In this document: positions 36,325 through 47,088 of the stretch, one piece after another
How the letters are laid out: the number at the start of each line of letters is the position of its first letter
How positions within the stretch are numbered: position 1 is the first letter of the stretch
From: Usnea hakonensis
Taxonomy: Eukaryota > Ascomycota > Lecanoromycetes > Lecanorales > Parmeliaceae
DNA length: 64,000 nucleotides
NCBI GenBank assembly: GCA_013423325.1
Contig: BLJB01000090.1
Span: 62,001 to 126,000 of the forward strand
Reading direction: 5' to 3'
The notes under the pieces: model-generated
What the model was told of the DNA's origin: nothing
The model's database searches: none
Seen by the model: only the letters and a program-made list of their open reading frames with translations
Program-made: the position numbers and the translations under genes

Positions 36325-36660
36325 TCAGCGAGTGGTCCTCTGTCTCATTGCTCTCTCGCTCAACAAGTTTCTCAGCTCGCATTCTAGCTGCTCAACTATC
36401 TCCTCAGACCTCTCAATGGATGCCGAGAATTTGCGACCCTCCTTCTTCCAGCGGTTAATGCGTTCAATCTCCTGTTTGCGGCGGCGCTCTTTGGTTTCGA
36501 GCTTGTCGCAGATCCTACACTTCTGTTGGAGCTGCGAAGTCGTCATGACAAGTTTGGAGCCGCATGTTTCACCTGTGCGGTATTCTCGGTTGCAGTGTTG
36601 CCTGAAATGGCCCCATTTGTAATCGCCGCAGGCGAATCGATGCTGATCGTAAAAGCACAT
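36325..36660 (-). CDS. Small Cys-rich conserved fungal protein, unknown function
   Basis: ATG-initiated ORF of 111 aa. Six cysteines (C2, C11, C23, C33, C48 and C51) with His/Glu residues occupy the first half: MCFYDQHRFACGDYKWGHF, then EYRTGETCGSKL and KCRICDK, the last a CxxC. The second half is a charged helix (ERRRKQEIERINRWKKEG, then EEIVEQLECELRNLL). Spaced Cys suggests metal binding. It resembles small uncharacterised fungal proteins I recall with MCxxD and CxxC motifs. A GTGAGT donor and TGCCAG acceptor lie just upstream (about 36659-36722), so a 5' untranslated exon is likely. Confidence 0.65.
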   Translation of the reverse strand: MCFYDQHRFACGDYKWGHFRQHCNREYRTGETCGSKLVMTTSQLQQKCRICDKLETKERRRKQEIERINRWKKEGRKFSASIERSEEIVEQLECELRNLLSERAMRQRTTR

Positions 36661-37395
36661 CCTGGCACTTCTTTTTCTGCATCAGAAGTATTGCTAGAGA
36701 AGGAGACGGAGCCTTAACTCACCTGTTTTGTCGTCTTTCGGAGTGTAACCCCTTGAGTGGCTGATGTCGCCCGGTGTTGAAAGTTTCTGGTTTCGAGATG
36801 CTACCCTGGAATTCGTCAGGAAAATTGTTGGTTCAATCTCAAAGATTATTGGCTGACCAAGGATAGATTATAAGCTTATGAGACGTGCGAGGTTTGACTT
36901 ATCGTCGGGGTATGCTGAAGGAACGGTAACGAAAGGCTGAAAGCTTTGGTATCTTTGCAATGGCTGCAGAGAAAGAAAGAACCATGTGGAGTGTCTTGCG
37001 GTATTTATGTTTCAGGGGCACAGCGAGTGATCTTGATGGACGGTCACATTCGTGCTCGAAAACAGCATGGATGGATCACAGCGCTACCATGGATGACCAT
37101 CTATCACCGATACGAGGCATCTTCCAATGGCTATTGGCGGCATCAGTCGATCATCAATCTCACGTCCATGCACGCTGCTTACACGCATTCTGAGGGGCTT
37201 TCTAAAGCTTGTTTCTTAGCTGAAAGAGGATGATGCCGGCCTTTCACAGCGAATCGTTTCGTGAAAGATACGTGCTTTTCGGGTGTTAAGCGGGGAAGTC
37301 CTCCAGAATGCTTCTCCAGGTCCATTGAGGTTGCGTAAACTTATCTTCTCTTTGGTCTCTTGCCGCTCATCCGGCATGCTGACGATGCAACTTCA
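36661..37395. other. probable leader intron, then no gene seen
   Basis: Holds the putative 5'UTR intron and promoter of the small Cys-rich gene. Beyond that, only short open frames without supporting features. Confidence 0.4.
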
Positions 37396-37914
37396 TCACT
37401 CTGAGGTTACATTTACCGTTCTGCATGCAAGATTCTCTGTCACATGAGGAATAACAGCTGCAAGCAAGTGGGGTCTGAGTGGAGTTATTCTTGGCTCTGA
37501 TATCTCACTGGAGGATACCGTACGTGCAGTATGAAGGATCAGCCGTGCCTTCGGTCTAAAGGTGATCAAGTGACCGAGTGTACTTCTCATTGAAATTGGC
37601 GGAAACGCTTTCGCCCAAGTCTCCATTTTCAGAAAGATCGCCTTTCGCCGATGTCTAACTTTGAGGCTTTTTCTGCCAATCAACGACAAGGCTTCTGGGG
37701 TGCATGCTTCAGTGTCTAGCATCATGTCTGGGCTAGTCATTTCTTTCATGTCAGCCTTTCGATTTTGCACAGCCCAGATGGCGTTCTCCGAGATCTTTTC
37801 CCGATAGCACAATGATGGTTTCTCCAGCCTTGCATTTGACTCGTCGACGCACGTTCTCGGTTCTGTCGTTTGCGAAGCCCCACTTGTAGTGTTGATCTTG
37901 TCTTCTTCTTGCAT
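37396..37914 (-). CDS. Hypothetical protein, weakly supported
   Basis: ATG-initiated ORF of 172 aa in a gene-poor stretch. It is hydrophilic, with an acidic N-terminus (MQEEDKINTT) and a basic middle (RKSLKVRHRRKAIFLKME). No domain, signal peptide or membrane segment was recognised, and codon use is only moderately coding-like. It may be a lineage-specific gene or a chance ORF. Confidence 0.28.
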   Translation of the reverse strand: MQEEDKINTTSGASQTTEPRTCVDESNARLEKPSLCYREKISENAIWAVQNRKADMKEMTSPDMMLDTEACTPEALSLIGRKSLKVRHRRKAIFLKMETWAKAFPPISMRSTLGHLITFRPKARLILHTARTVSSSEISEPRITPLRPHLLAAVIPHVTENLACRTVNVTSE

Positions 37915-40260
37915 ATATTACATCAGTGTTCTCTTCTGGAGGTCCTGCACTAGTAATCGATTGGATGGAACCCAGTGTATTGAGTGGGCTAATGCTCCGT
38001 TGAACCCGCTTTGCTGATCTTCGAATTCAACGGCGTCTCCACGTCACACTGATATTTCTTCCGTTATTTGCGGGCATGAGCACCCAATTAGACACCTAGC
38101 CAGCCGGGTTTAGGAGAAAGCATGCATCAACAAGGCAATGAGAACGTTGCTCAATGCTCCGATGCCACGATGTCAGCCAATGGTTCTAACCCCCATCCCC
38201 GAGCCCTTCAGGATCGAGGATTTGAGGCATCCCGCAGGCGTCATTTGCCTGAGTGTCGATCAGTGATGCAGGTTTGAGGTTCGCAATACGAATCCAGACC
38301 GAGCAGCCATGAGAACTGGTGTGGCATCCCCAGGTGTACTTTGGTAGGATGCATCCAGGGTTCTCGTCATACCCCTGTCAATCATCGAAATCCGCGCTTG
38401 TGCCTTTCAGCAATGGCGGGAAGACTAGTCCATGGCACTAGAAGACTCAGGAGGACGTGTATACACCTTGTGTTGCTTGTGAAGTCCGGAAGATGATCAA
38501 AAGGTCGTGCTTTTGGGAGTTTGATATATGGAGAGCCATCGCCTGACGTCAAAATTTACTACATTAACGGTCCCGCGGCACGATGAGTTCGTACCTGATT
38601 GCTGGGCTCTCCGACCTCATGTGAGTGACAGTGGATGCGCGAATACAGCAAATGAACGGCCGGCATTGGGGTCTCAGGATTTAGAGCATGCAAGCGTGTG
38701 GATGTACTTACTAGCCCCTCTTCGCTGATTGGTCACCTTGAAGCATGTAACTTTCGGGAAGCTAGAACCAATTAGGACGCAAGAGCCTTTAGCGTTGCAT
38801 TAGCTGCACATGAATCATTCGGCCACTGAAGCCCCGTAAGACAAATAAATATGAAGTAAGGTACTGTACTTGTGGTACATATCTCACCATGTCTCATTGT
38901 TGGATCCACGGATTATGTTCTAGTTCTATTTCAAATGGGACGACGGGTTTTGCTCGCTAGCACGGCCAATCGACATTTTTCTACTGGAATCTGGATCCAC
39001 TGCACTCTGCACACCTAAGCGCCAGCCATCACGGCCGAAAGGGTGGGGAGGGAATGGGAAGATTTGTCAGTCAGTCGCTGCTGGAGAGTGGGTCTTTGGG
39101 GTAGAATAGCTAGGCAGGGATTGACTGATGTTCTGGCTTTTGGTCTGGAAGTCCTCTTGGTATTGCATAGTGAGACAATCTCAGAGACATTTTCCTGAGC
39201 TAACTATGTGCGTGTGGTCGATTGGTGGTAGATGGCATTGGGGTAATATTGTAGCAGTGGGTCGGTTTGGTCACGAGTACGAGGGTTGCAGGACTTTTAT
39301 GTACTGCATAGTAATGGATCGTCACTCTTGGGGATTCTAAGAATCGCGCTTTGTTAAGACATATCTGGTGCTTTTATTGTATGAGCGACAATGGTTCAGG
39401 TTTTCATCTTTAGAAGCGTTCAATAGTACATGTACACGAGTCTGACAATGCTTTCATGTCTCTTGAATTCATCTTCGGTCTTAAGGATCAAACCTCAAGG
39501 AAAAGAGGTGAGAATGACCGGCTGAGACAAGCAAAGCCTTTTCGGATGTGCCCGATGAGATGGGTGTGATGGTCTATGAACATTCCTTATCCGAGGATAT
39601 CCGCCCCAACCCCTGGGCCGTTTCAAGACTGAAGTAGGCGCTCTGTCAATTGGTGTATCATCAAAAAGCAGACCCTGTCCATTATCCGATGGGTAGCTCC
39701 AGGCTACAAAAAGCGGGAAGTTGATATTCGAATGGGTACACGCCAAGAACGGTAATATGATCGAGCACGTCTAGAATTTCCAATGTGCTTGATAACAGGA
39801 TTCACTGGATGGGTGTTGTGCATCTTTTAGCTGAGGAGACAGCTCTGCGTCAGTCCATACTGACAGTAAAGTTGAGATCTCTCGGCGTATTCCGATATGA
39901 GTGCATTTGACTTTCTGCGTCGCTGTTCCCCGTCCGAGTGTATAAGGGTACAAAATTGTCGTACGTAGCACTATATGTTGAGCCGTGGTATGGCTGGGGT
40001 GTAGGATTTGGCCAGCCATTTAAGATCGCGCTATACGGACTGCTGTAGAATGGCATATCCTTTTAAACCCTGAGGGGTTGATTGCCGAGCATAACGAAAG
40101 TCGAGATGGAGGTTATGTTTGTTTGCAGAACATAGGTGCCACGGAAGCTCAAGTCGCGCCCACAGGGTCGGTCAGCTGCGAAGAACGAAATAGACTCGCT
40201 GAATCTTGGACTCGGGCGATGGATTGATGCCGTCAATTGTTGATGTAGTAAGCCATTGTA
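37915..40260. other. gene-poor region, no gene seen
   Basis: About 2.3 kb without a convincing CDS on either strand. Open frames are at most 80 codons and lack supporting splice structure. I see no terminal repeats, transposase motifs or tRNA folds. Confidence 0.5.
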
Positions 40261-40861
40261 TCATCCTCTTTCTCCCGAGCCCTCCATAACTGCCTTGGCC
40301 GCCTCCCAGTTTTTAGGGTCTTTGCTCAGATCATTCCAGATTCGACCTGCTGATGGAGCAGCCCGAACACTTCTATACGTCATTTCTTGGGGTGCAGGCT
40401 CATGCTCTTCTGTAGTATGCTCCTCGCTTACTTCGGCCGTTGGCGTGGCCCCACCAGTGGATGTAATTTGAGGAGACATGAGGCTACTGTTGGCTTGACC
40501 TGACTGAGGCGCGAGAGTGGAAACGTCTACGACGTCACTATGTTGCAAATCAGCTGCCATCAAATGAAAAGTAAGGGAGAACGTGATGGCGCATAGCTCA
40601 CTCAGACATATCATGACAGATGCCCTCCAGCGCTTCTGTCTCTCGTCGAAGTGATTCCGGATCTTGTTGGTAGTGGTGAGCCCGAGTCTGGCCGGCTGCC
40701 CCGTATTGCGGGCGGTAAGGGTCGTCGTACAGAAGACGAGAGGTTTCGGAGTTCTAAGGGCGCAAGGGAAATTAGAACAAGGAGCGATGAGGCCGGGACT
40801 TGCATACCTCGACTCCTCGATCCCGCCGGCCGAAGCCAAGACAAGAAGAACAAGCTCCCAT
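40261..40861 (-). CDS. LAMTOR1/Ego1-like lipid-anchored vacuolar adaptor
   Basis: Three exons on the minus strand: 40861-40808, 40753-40602 and 40537-40261 (160 aa). The N-terminus MGACSSCLGF has Gly2 with Ser6 for N-myristoylation and Cys4/Cys7 for palmitoylation. NSETSRLLYDDPYRPQYG and RETEALEGICHDMSDDVVDV follow, the sort of N-terminal SRLL/dileucine and helical segment seen in p18/LAMTOR1 and in Meh1/Ego1. The C-terminus is Thr/Glu-rich and ends in a helix (WNDLSKDPKNWEAAKAV). LAMTOR1-type proteins tether the Rag GTPase platform to lysosome or vacuole for TORC1 signalling. The role here is inferred from the lipidation motif and short similarity. Splice sites are GTATGC/CTTAG and GTGAGC/CATAG. 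Confidence 0.72.
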
Positions 40862-41421
40862 GGAATGTGCTGGCTCTACAGAAGTCGTCGACGTAGGTCA
40901 AGGAGCTGTGATCGTTAAAAAGTTGCTCGAGTACGCAGGTGGCTGGACTGCAGGGCTGAAGACCACTAGCGTCATCTGGGGAATTGCTACTCTATCAACA
41001 ACACCACGACTGGTCTCACATCTCTGGTCTACCACGTCTGATATCATGCAACATGCAAAGACCAAGACAAAGTGAGTGTAGATCCAAAATGGAAATCAAG
41101 ACCTGTCTTGGTATATGCCCATTGTGGGATGAAAATTCGAGTCCATGTGTGGCACCTCGATACCCTTACTCTGCTGTGGCTCCGTCCATTCTTCGGTCGA
41201 GTCTCCTTGAGCACGTATCATTCCAGGATGGACTTGAGTGTCTCGTACTCGTCTTCTACTGTAAGGAATCGAAACATTTCTCCCTGCCTCCTCACTTTTG
41301 TTTCTTATAAAACACTGGCTCTGCTCTGCACTGCCTCTCTCTTCTACTCATCACACTCGTTTGCTTTTGTTCTTGTTGCCCGCTACCGTGTCTTTGAGCA
41401 AATAAGTACGAAGCTTCGAAC
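40862..41421. other. divergent promoter region
   Basis: Between the divergent starts of the LAMTOR1-like gene and the Ser/Thr-rich secreted protein. A pyrimidine-rich stretch at about 41275-41400 fits a leader for the secreted protein gene. Confidence 0.45.
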
Positions 41422-43626
41422 ATGCATTCGCCTTCGTTGCTGGGTCATATTGTCCTTGTCGTGCATTTTCTTTTCAGCCTGACTTTAAGCTATCGACTGC
41501 CTGTGGATGAGGTCTTCAGAAGATCGCTTGAGAAGAAGGATCTCGTCTGTGTAGAAGATGACATTCTACTCTCGTTCCAGGAGTACACCGAGGATTCTGT
41601 CCCCTTTTGCAGCAATTATCTTAGCATTGGAATTTCCACTAGCACAGTACCAATTACCGGCAGGACGTATGCATACCCCACCTCACTCTCCAGCCCCATT
41701 TTCTGCCAATTTGTTGACTAGAAATAAAGCACCACCACGACGACAACGACAGTCACCACTGGGATAGATGTCGAAGCTACGACAGTTCCGACGGGAACAG
41801 CGACAGTCACAATCACAGCTGGACAAATGGGCAGACGACAATTTGTTACTCCCGCTTCCTTTTACATCGCTGCCTGTACTCAGAGCCCACAAAATAAATC
41901 AATCATCTCAGATGTCTCTAGCGCTTGCTCATGCCTTACGATCACGCCAACTGTCGTTGATCAATCGACTACTGTGACATCTGTATGAGACTTATTCATT
42001 GTCTCGGGCGGGCACCAACTGATACTCGTAATTAGACTCGGCTTATAACTGCGAAAGACTATAAAGAAGGCACCATTTCCGGCACAGATTTCAACAAAAT
42101 TACGACAACAGTAATAGTATCTTCGCCGGTGAATGCCACGACTGTGCCCACCTCAAGTGGTATCGCCCCTTCGATGATCAGCACTCAATCGCCCCCCAGC
42201 AACATGACCATGAATTTGTCGACAGTCCTCAGTACCGTTTCCGGTTCGCCTACCACCTCGACAGTTACTGTTTCGTCGGGTTCTGCCGCGGTCTCTATCA
42301 ACTCTACAGGTATTCTTGGTGGGTCATCAAGCTCGACATCATCCACATTTACACCACCCCCATTTAATCCTCCAAGTGGACCTCCAAAAATCGTATCTGC
42401 AAATTCCACTTTGTCAACATCCGGAGTTTCTTCAGGTGTTCCTACAGGACTCTCGGCATCTTCATCGGCCATTGCCACTGGATCCTCGAATATCACCACA
42501 CCTACTTCGACCTCATCAAGCGCTGCCTCGGTCCCTACCCTTGGAGGTGTTTGTCCTGTCGAGAACGGCACGCATCACACTACGCATGGCCAGACATTCT
42601 TGATTTACTGCTACATCAACTTCCCTGGCCCGTCTACTGAAGGCCTCGACGAACCTGACTTGTACGCTTGTGTCGACGGATGCGCTGAGGTAAATCTCGG
42701 CTTCTCCGAGGACAATTGTTACGCGGCTTCGTACTTCCCGAACATTCTCGACAGCCAAAACTGTTTCTTCAAAGACAAGCGAGACTCTCAACTTCCTTTC
42801 ACCGATGATCTGACCATAAGTGCGGTCCTGATCAGCGGACCAGCAAATTCGACAACAAACAGCACGACAAATAGCACGACAAGCGTTACTCCTACTGCCA
42901 GCTTCTCTAGCAGCAGTTCGACCATCACTAACAGCACTGTTAGCCCGAATTCAATCCAGAGCGTCAGCACCACTTCGCCTCGAAGCTCCACAGTGCCATC
43001 TGGATTCCCCACGATCTTGACCAACATTTCATCCACGGGGCTCCCCGTCACATCGAACTCCTCAGGCTTCCCCACGACATTTGCAAGTAGCAGCTCTATC
43101 ACTGGGATACGTGCTTCCAGCGCATCTGGCTTTCCAACCACCAGTGCCAATATCACCTCAGTCTCCCATACACCTACTGGATTCCCTTCTATGTCCGCCA
43201 ATATTTCTTCTTCTTCCTCAATAAGCATATCAGTCATGTCAGACAATCATACTACGGGCCTGCCCAGTTCAACTAAGCCAATATCTTCCACCCCATCGGG
43301 CTTGCCAACAATATCCTCGAACATCACGATGCCCCCATTCAGCCAACCCACCAATCCGTTGAGCCATAATACCAGCTTTATGAGTATTCCTCAGAGTTGC
43401 TCTGGCTGCAGCCACGTCGTAAGTTTTTTTCACCCCTCCCCACAAGCTTTGAGCTCTCTGCTAATTTCCACTTTCCCGCAAGGCAATGGTCACTTCGTAC
43501 TACACGTCCATCTGGACGACCACCATTGTAGAGACTTCTACGACTGGCACGGTCGTGACCAACTTCTTTGACAATAGAGTATTACCGAGGTCTCCTCCAA
43601 CAAGCGCCCCGCGTTTGAAGCAGTGA
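41422..43626 (+). CDS. Ser/Thr-rich secreted mucin-like protein with apple/PAN-like domain
   Basis: Four exons: 41422-41666, 41730-41982, 42036-43418 and 43483-43626 (674 aa). A signal peptide (MHSPSLLGHIVLVVHFLFSL) precedes a short Cys motif (VCVEDDILLSFQEYTEDSVP then FCSNYL) seen at the start of many fungal surface proteins. Long Thr/Ser/Pro stretches follow. A Cys-rich module starts at PTLGGVCPVENGTHHTTHGQ and includes YACVDGCAEVNLGFSEDNCY and NCFFKD, resembling fungal apple/PAN-like domains. The C-terminal third holds degenerate repeats around GFPT or GLPT followed by N-x-S/T. There are many N-glycosylation sequons. No GPI signal or transmembrane segment at the end. It is likely an O-glycosylated wall or secreted protein; the ligand is unknown. 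Confidence 0.75.
42980..43335 (+). repeat. degenerate GFPT/GLPT-type coding repeats
   Basis: Within the secreted protein, a motif of the form S/T-G-F/L-P-T...N-I/x-S/T recurs at least six times with 15-30 residue spacing (SGFPTILTNISS, SGFPTTFASSSS, SGFPTTSANITS, TGFPSMSANISS, SGLPTISSNITM and a TGLP variant). Confidence 0.7.
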
Positions 43627-44955
43627 GCGCCGGGTGATGCAGCTGGGCATATCAGTCTCGCCAGTCCCCATGGTGGCTATGGACGTCCCAGCAATTTGTG
43701 ACGGTCGTAATGGAAACGGGGATGGGAAGGAAACGTTAAATCAGCATAGCTTATGTTTTGGCCTTCTTGGGCGCTCGTTGCGGCTGTATTTTAAAAAAAA
43801 ATAGAATATCAGAAAAAGCATAGAGAACGATTCTATTTACAAAAGTGTTGCCTTTCTATCCGATTTGAAACCTACCTTGAAGCTGGGCGAGATAGATGGC
43901 CTTCCTAATGCGTAAAGCGCACCGATTAATCTTGAAAAGTGTGGTCAGCAAGAATACCACGCCCCTTTCCTTACTTACTCAACCATGCACATCCCTCACA
44001 TACCATTTCAAGTCGACTGATAAGTCAACGCATTAAGCACGCCCTCCCTTCTAAAAACAGACCCTGTCATTCTGGACCGGACGTGTCCTCTGCAACGAGG
44101 TTGATTTAACCTTTCTGCGCTGGCTAAGTCGCTCTTCTTTACTCTGTGATGAATGTTTTGGAGAAATGTGGCGCTTTGCCTTCTGGTGGGCTTGATGGCG
44201 AGGGATGGAAAATATTGGTGCCTGAGTGGGAAGGTATCTGTTATGTTGCGAAGCTTTTCTGGCTAGGAAAGGGTCTTTGTGGTGTGGAGGGGGAGGGGGG
44301 GAGATGCATGGATGGGGTGTTGGTATGTGGGGTTTCGGTTGGGGGGGTGGCTGGGAAGTATGATGTTCACTAGAGTGCTTGTGCGTAATCATGCGTCTCT
44401 TTTCCGGGTACAATATGAAGGTAAATGTTGGCGTATACTTCAAAGGTACGATCTAAAAGTGTCACTTCGTATGCTGAATTCCTCGATTACTTCCTTTTCA
44501 GATGCCGCAAATCCGTGAAGAAGTACCGTCTTGATCATGTTGGTTGGGATATTGAAGCTTCAGAAGCCGAGGCACTTTAACTTCAGACTTTTGATAGTGT
44601 TGGCTGGGATTTTAGCGCTATTGGACGATGGTTGGACGAAGGGGTTCGATGCTGTGAGCCGTTGAAGTTTGCAGGAAGTGGGAGAATCGGGTTAGAGGCG
44701 CTGTTGAGTGCAAATACTCCATATGGTAAACGTAACTGAGAAACGCGAGGCAGGTCCTGCGTGTAGAGAGCGAAGAGGAGAGAGGAAGCGAGAGGAGAAG
44801 CGAGAGAGGAATCAATGAGAAAAGCGAGAGAGGTAGAGACAGGAAAGAGCGAAAGGACCCCGTGCTAAGCTCGTAAGAAGATATTTGGCGTTACCCGTCC
44901 GCAAAGTCTTTATATATATTTCAAGCATGCCGCTCGAATACTGTCATGGTATCGG
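43627..44955. other. convergent intergenic region, low-complexity
   Basis: Between the convergent secreted-protein and MFS genes. It contains G-rich runs at 44289-44347 and an almost pure purine tract at 44764-44857. No gene supported. Confidence 0.55.
44764..44857 (+). repeat. polypurine tract with GCGAGAGRA-like units
   Basis: About 94 bases that are almost entirely A and G on the plus strand, with the motif AGCGAGAG repeated imperfectly. Confidence 0.8.
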
Positions 44956-46704
44956 TCACTTCCTCTCAAGGTTCTTATGCAAGACATGCTCCCTTATGAC
45001 CAAACTTATAAGGCCCCCAATGATAGCTACACCCAACGTCGTGAGGAAAACTCCCCTTAGTGCCTCCATGTACACCTCTCTCACATCGCCTCTCCATTCG
45101 ATGGGTATTGTCTTGATCGCATCCAGGCTATCTTTCAATCTAGCAATCATATCTGCAGCACCCTCTTTCTCTCTCAACACTACCGACAATCTTATCTGTA
45201 AGATATTCTGGAACACAGCGGAAGCGATGGTAATGCCGATGGCGCTACCCGTACTCCGGAACGCATAGGAAGCCGAAGTGATGACAGCTTGTTCTTTATG
45301 ATCCACCGCGCTGATGAGCGCGAGGAGTGTGACAGTAAGAATACCGCTATACCCTATCCCGGACATGAAAAAAGCAAGCACAGGCTCCCATGTTGGCGTC
45401 GTCAAAGTGAATGATGATAGCAAAGCATAAGCGGCGATGAACGCAATCATTGTGCAGAAGTTGAGGATGTAGTACCTTCCTGTCCAGCGCATGATGAGTC
45501 CTGTAGCTATACTGCCGAGACCCGTGCCGACAGAGTGCGGTATCAGTCGTATACCGGCTTGGGTGGTTGAAAGGCCTTTGACTTGAAAATAGATGGGTCC
45601 GTAGAAGAAGAGCGAGAAGACACACATGGTGACGAACCAATTTGTCAAGCAGGCTGCGAGCACAGTCCGATTGAGGAGCAGCTTGACTGGTATGACAGGC
45701 TCGGAGGCGTGGTTACTTTCAATGTAGATGAAGAGCAGGAGGGAAACGAAAGATAAGGGGAGGGAGGTGAGAATTAGAGGGTGAGTCCAGGGCACAACAT
45801 TACCCCCAGAATTCAAGCCGACGAGTAGTAGGACCAATGTAGTGATGAGTGCTGTGGCGCCGAGAAAGTCGATACGCTTTAAGGCCGACTTAGACGACTG
45901 TTTGACAGGAATGTCGACGGTGAAAAAGACCATGATGCCTGAAAGGACGATGAATGGGACTCTGTAGGATTTCTTGATGTCAGATCTTCCCTGCCCCGAC
46001 ACTTTACCCAGTACAGGTGTAATAGGTAGGAAACGCTCCACCTACTGGATCAGAAAAGCATTTCGCCAACCCCAAGTATCATTAATCCAGCCGCCGAGCA
46101 CACCACCAACACTAGCGCCTACTCCAAAGCAGATGTTGCCGAAACCCTGCCATACCCCTCGTCTTCGCAGAGGAATAAGATCAGAACCTACGAAAGTGGA
46201 AATGGCACCTAGACCTCCGCCGCCCATACCAGCAACAACTCGGCCAAGAATCATGACCCATTCACTCGTAGCGAGCCCGCAGATGAGATTGCCAGCGGCG
46301 AAAAAAACATTGGAGAAGATCAGTCCTGTCCTTCGAGAAAAGATGTCTGTCAACCGCCCACTAAGAGGCTGGAAAGCTGCATTGGCTATGAAATAGGAGG
46401 AAGCCAGCCAGGAGAGCAAAGAGAGGGAATTGAAAGAGGCGGATATCGGAGCTGTCAGGGTTGCTATGATTGTTGCGTCTAATGCTGCAAGAAAGCTACC
46501 AAGCCAGATACCGCTCATAACAAAGATCAAGTGTGCTGTGCTTGGTTCTTCTGCGAATGGAGCATCGTTCTCGTCCCGGCTGTCACCGGCATTGTCGCTC
46601 TGGATTGATTCAGCACTCGGCTTGACTTTTCCATTGTCGCTACCGAGTAACGGACTCGTCTCAGAGGAAGGTTCCTCGGCGTTATCTCGCTCTGTCAATG
46701 GCAT
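44956..46704 (-). CDS. MFS transporter, vacuolar basic amino acid (Vba/Fnx) type
   Basis: Major facilitator of the 14-helix drug:H+ antiporter family. Two exons on the minus strand: 46704-46046 and 45961-44956 (554 aa). The junction gives WRNAFLIQVPFIVLSG. The cytosolic N-terminus contains ETSPLL, an acidic dileucine-type vacuolar sorting signal as in Vba and Fnx1 proteins. Family motifs are GSFLAALDATIIATL (motif D1 region), GRLTDIFSRRTGL (motif A), LGRVVAGMGGGG (motif B) and FGVGASVGGVLGGW (motif C, antiporter). Later helices include YSGILTVTLLALISAVDHKE and ITSASYAFRSTGSAIG. Vacuolar amino-acid transport is inferred from the sorting signal and overall resemblance; a multidrug role is possible. 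Confidence 0.88.
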
Positions 46705-47088
46705 GGCTTAGAGAAGAAATATGGGAATAGAAGCTGGAGAGGCTAAGAATCATCTTTTAAAGGAAGCTGAAAGATAAAGACATGAGTCATTCTACGGCTT
46801 AAACTCGAAGAACTAAAGTACCTATAGTGGAAAATCCGATATCGCTCTTGAGAATCCCTGAAAGGATCGCAGCTACACATTCTTAGGCGAGCGGGAGATC
46901 GACACGCTAGGTTCATTGTCTCGGTTGGTATAGGGTCTCAAGCCAATCAGGCAATGAAAGCTGCATCGAAGCTCGAGATGGTAGCGGCGTTGAAACAGGG
47001 TTATATACGATGCTACTCCCAATGATCCAGCACATCTCTCACAGTAAGCAAAGTTTCACTACTACCGGCAGGAATGCCGGCTTCAATG
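46705..47088. other. intergenic, MFS promoter region
   Basis: Between the MFS start codon and the 3' end of the lipid phosphatase gene, both on the minus strand. No gene seen. Confidence 0.5.

Noticed and set aside
44051..44443. Pro/His-rich minus-strand ORF
   Set aside because: Non-ATG start; it is the complement of the G-rich low-complexity stretch.
45962..46045. In-frame TAG after WRNAFLIQ in the MFS gene
   Set aside because: It lies inside an 84-nt intron (GTAGGT to CTACAG) whose removal joins two conserved helices in frame.
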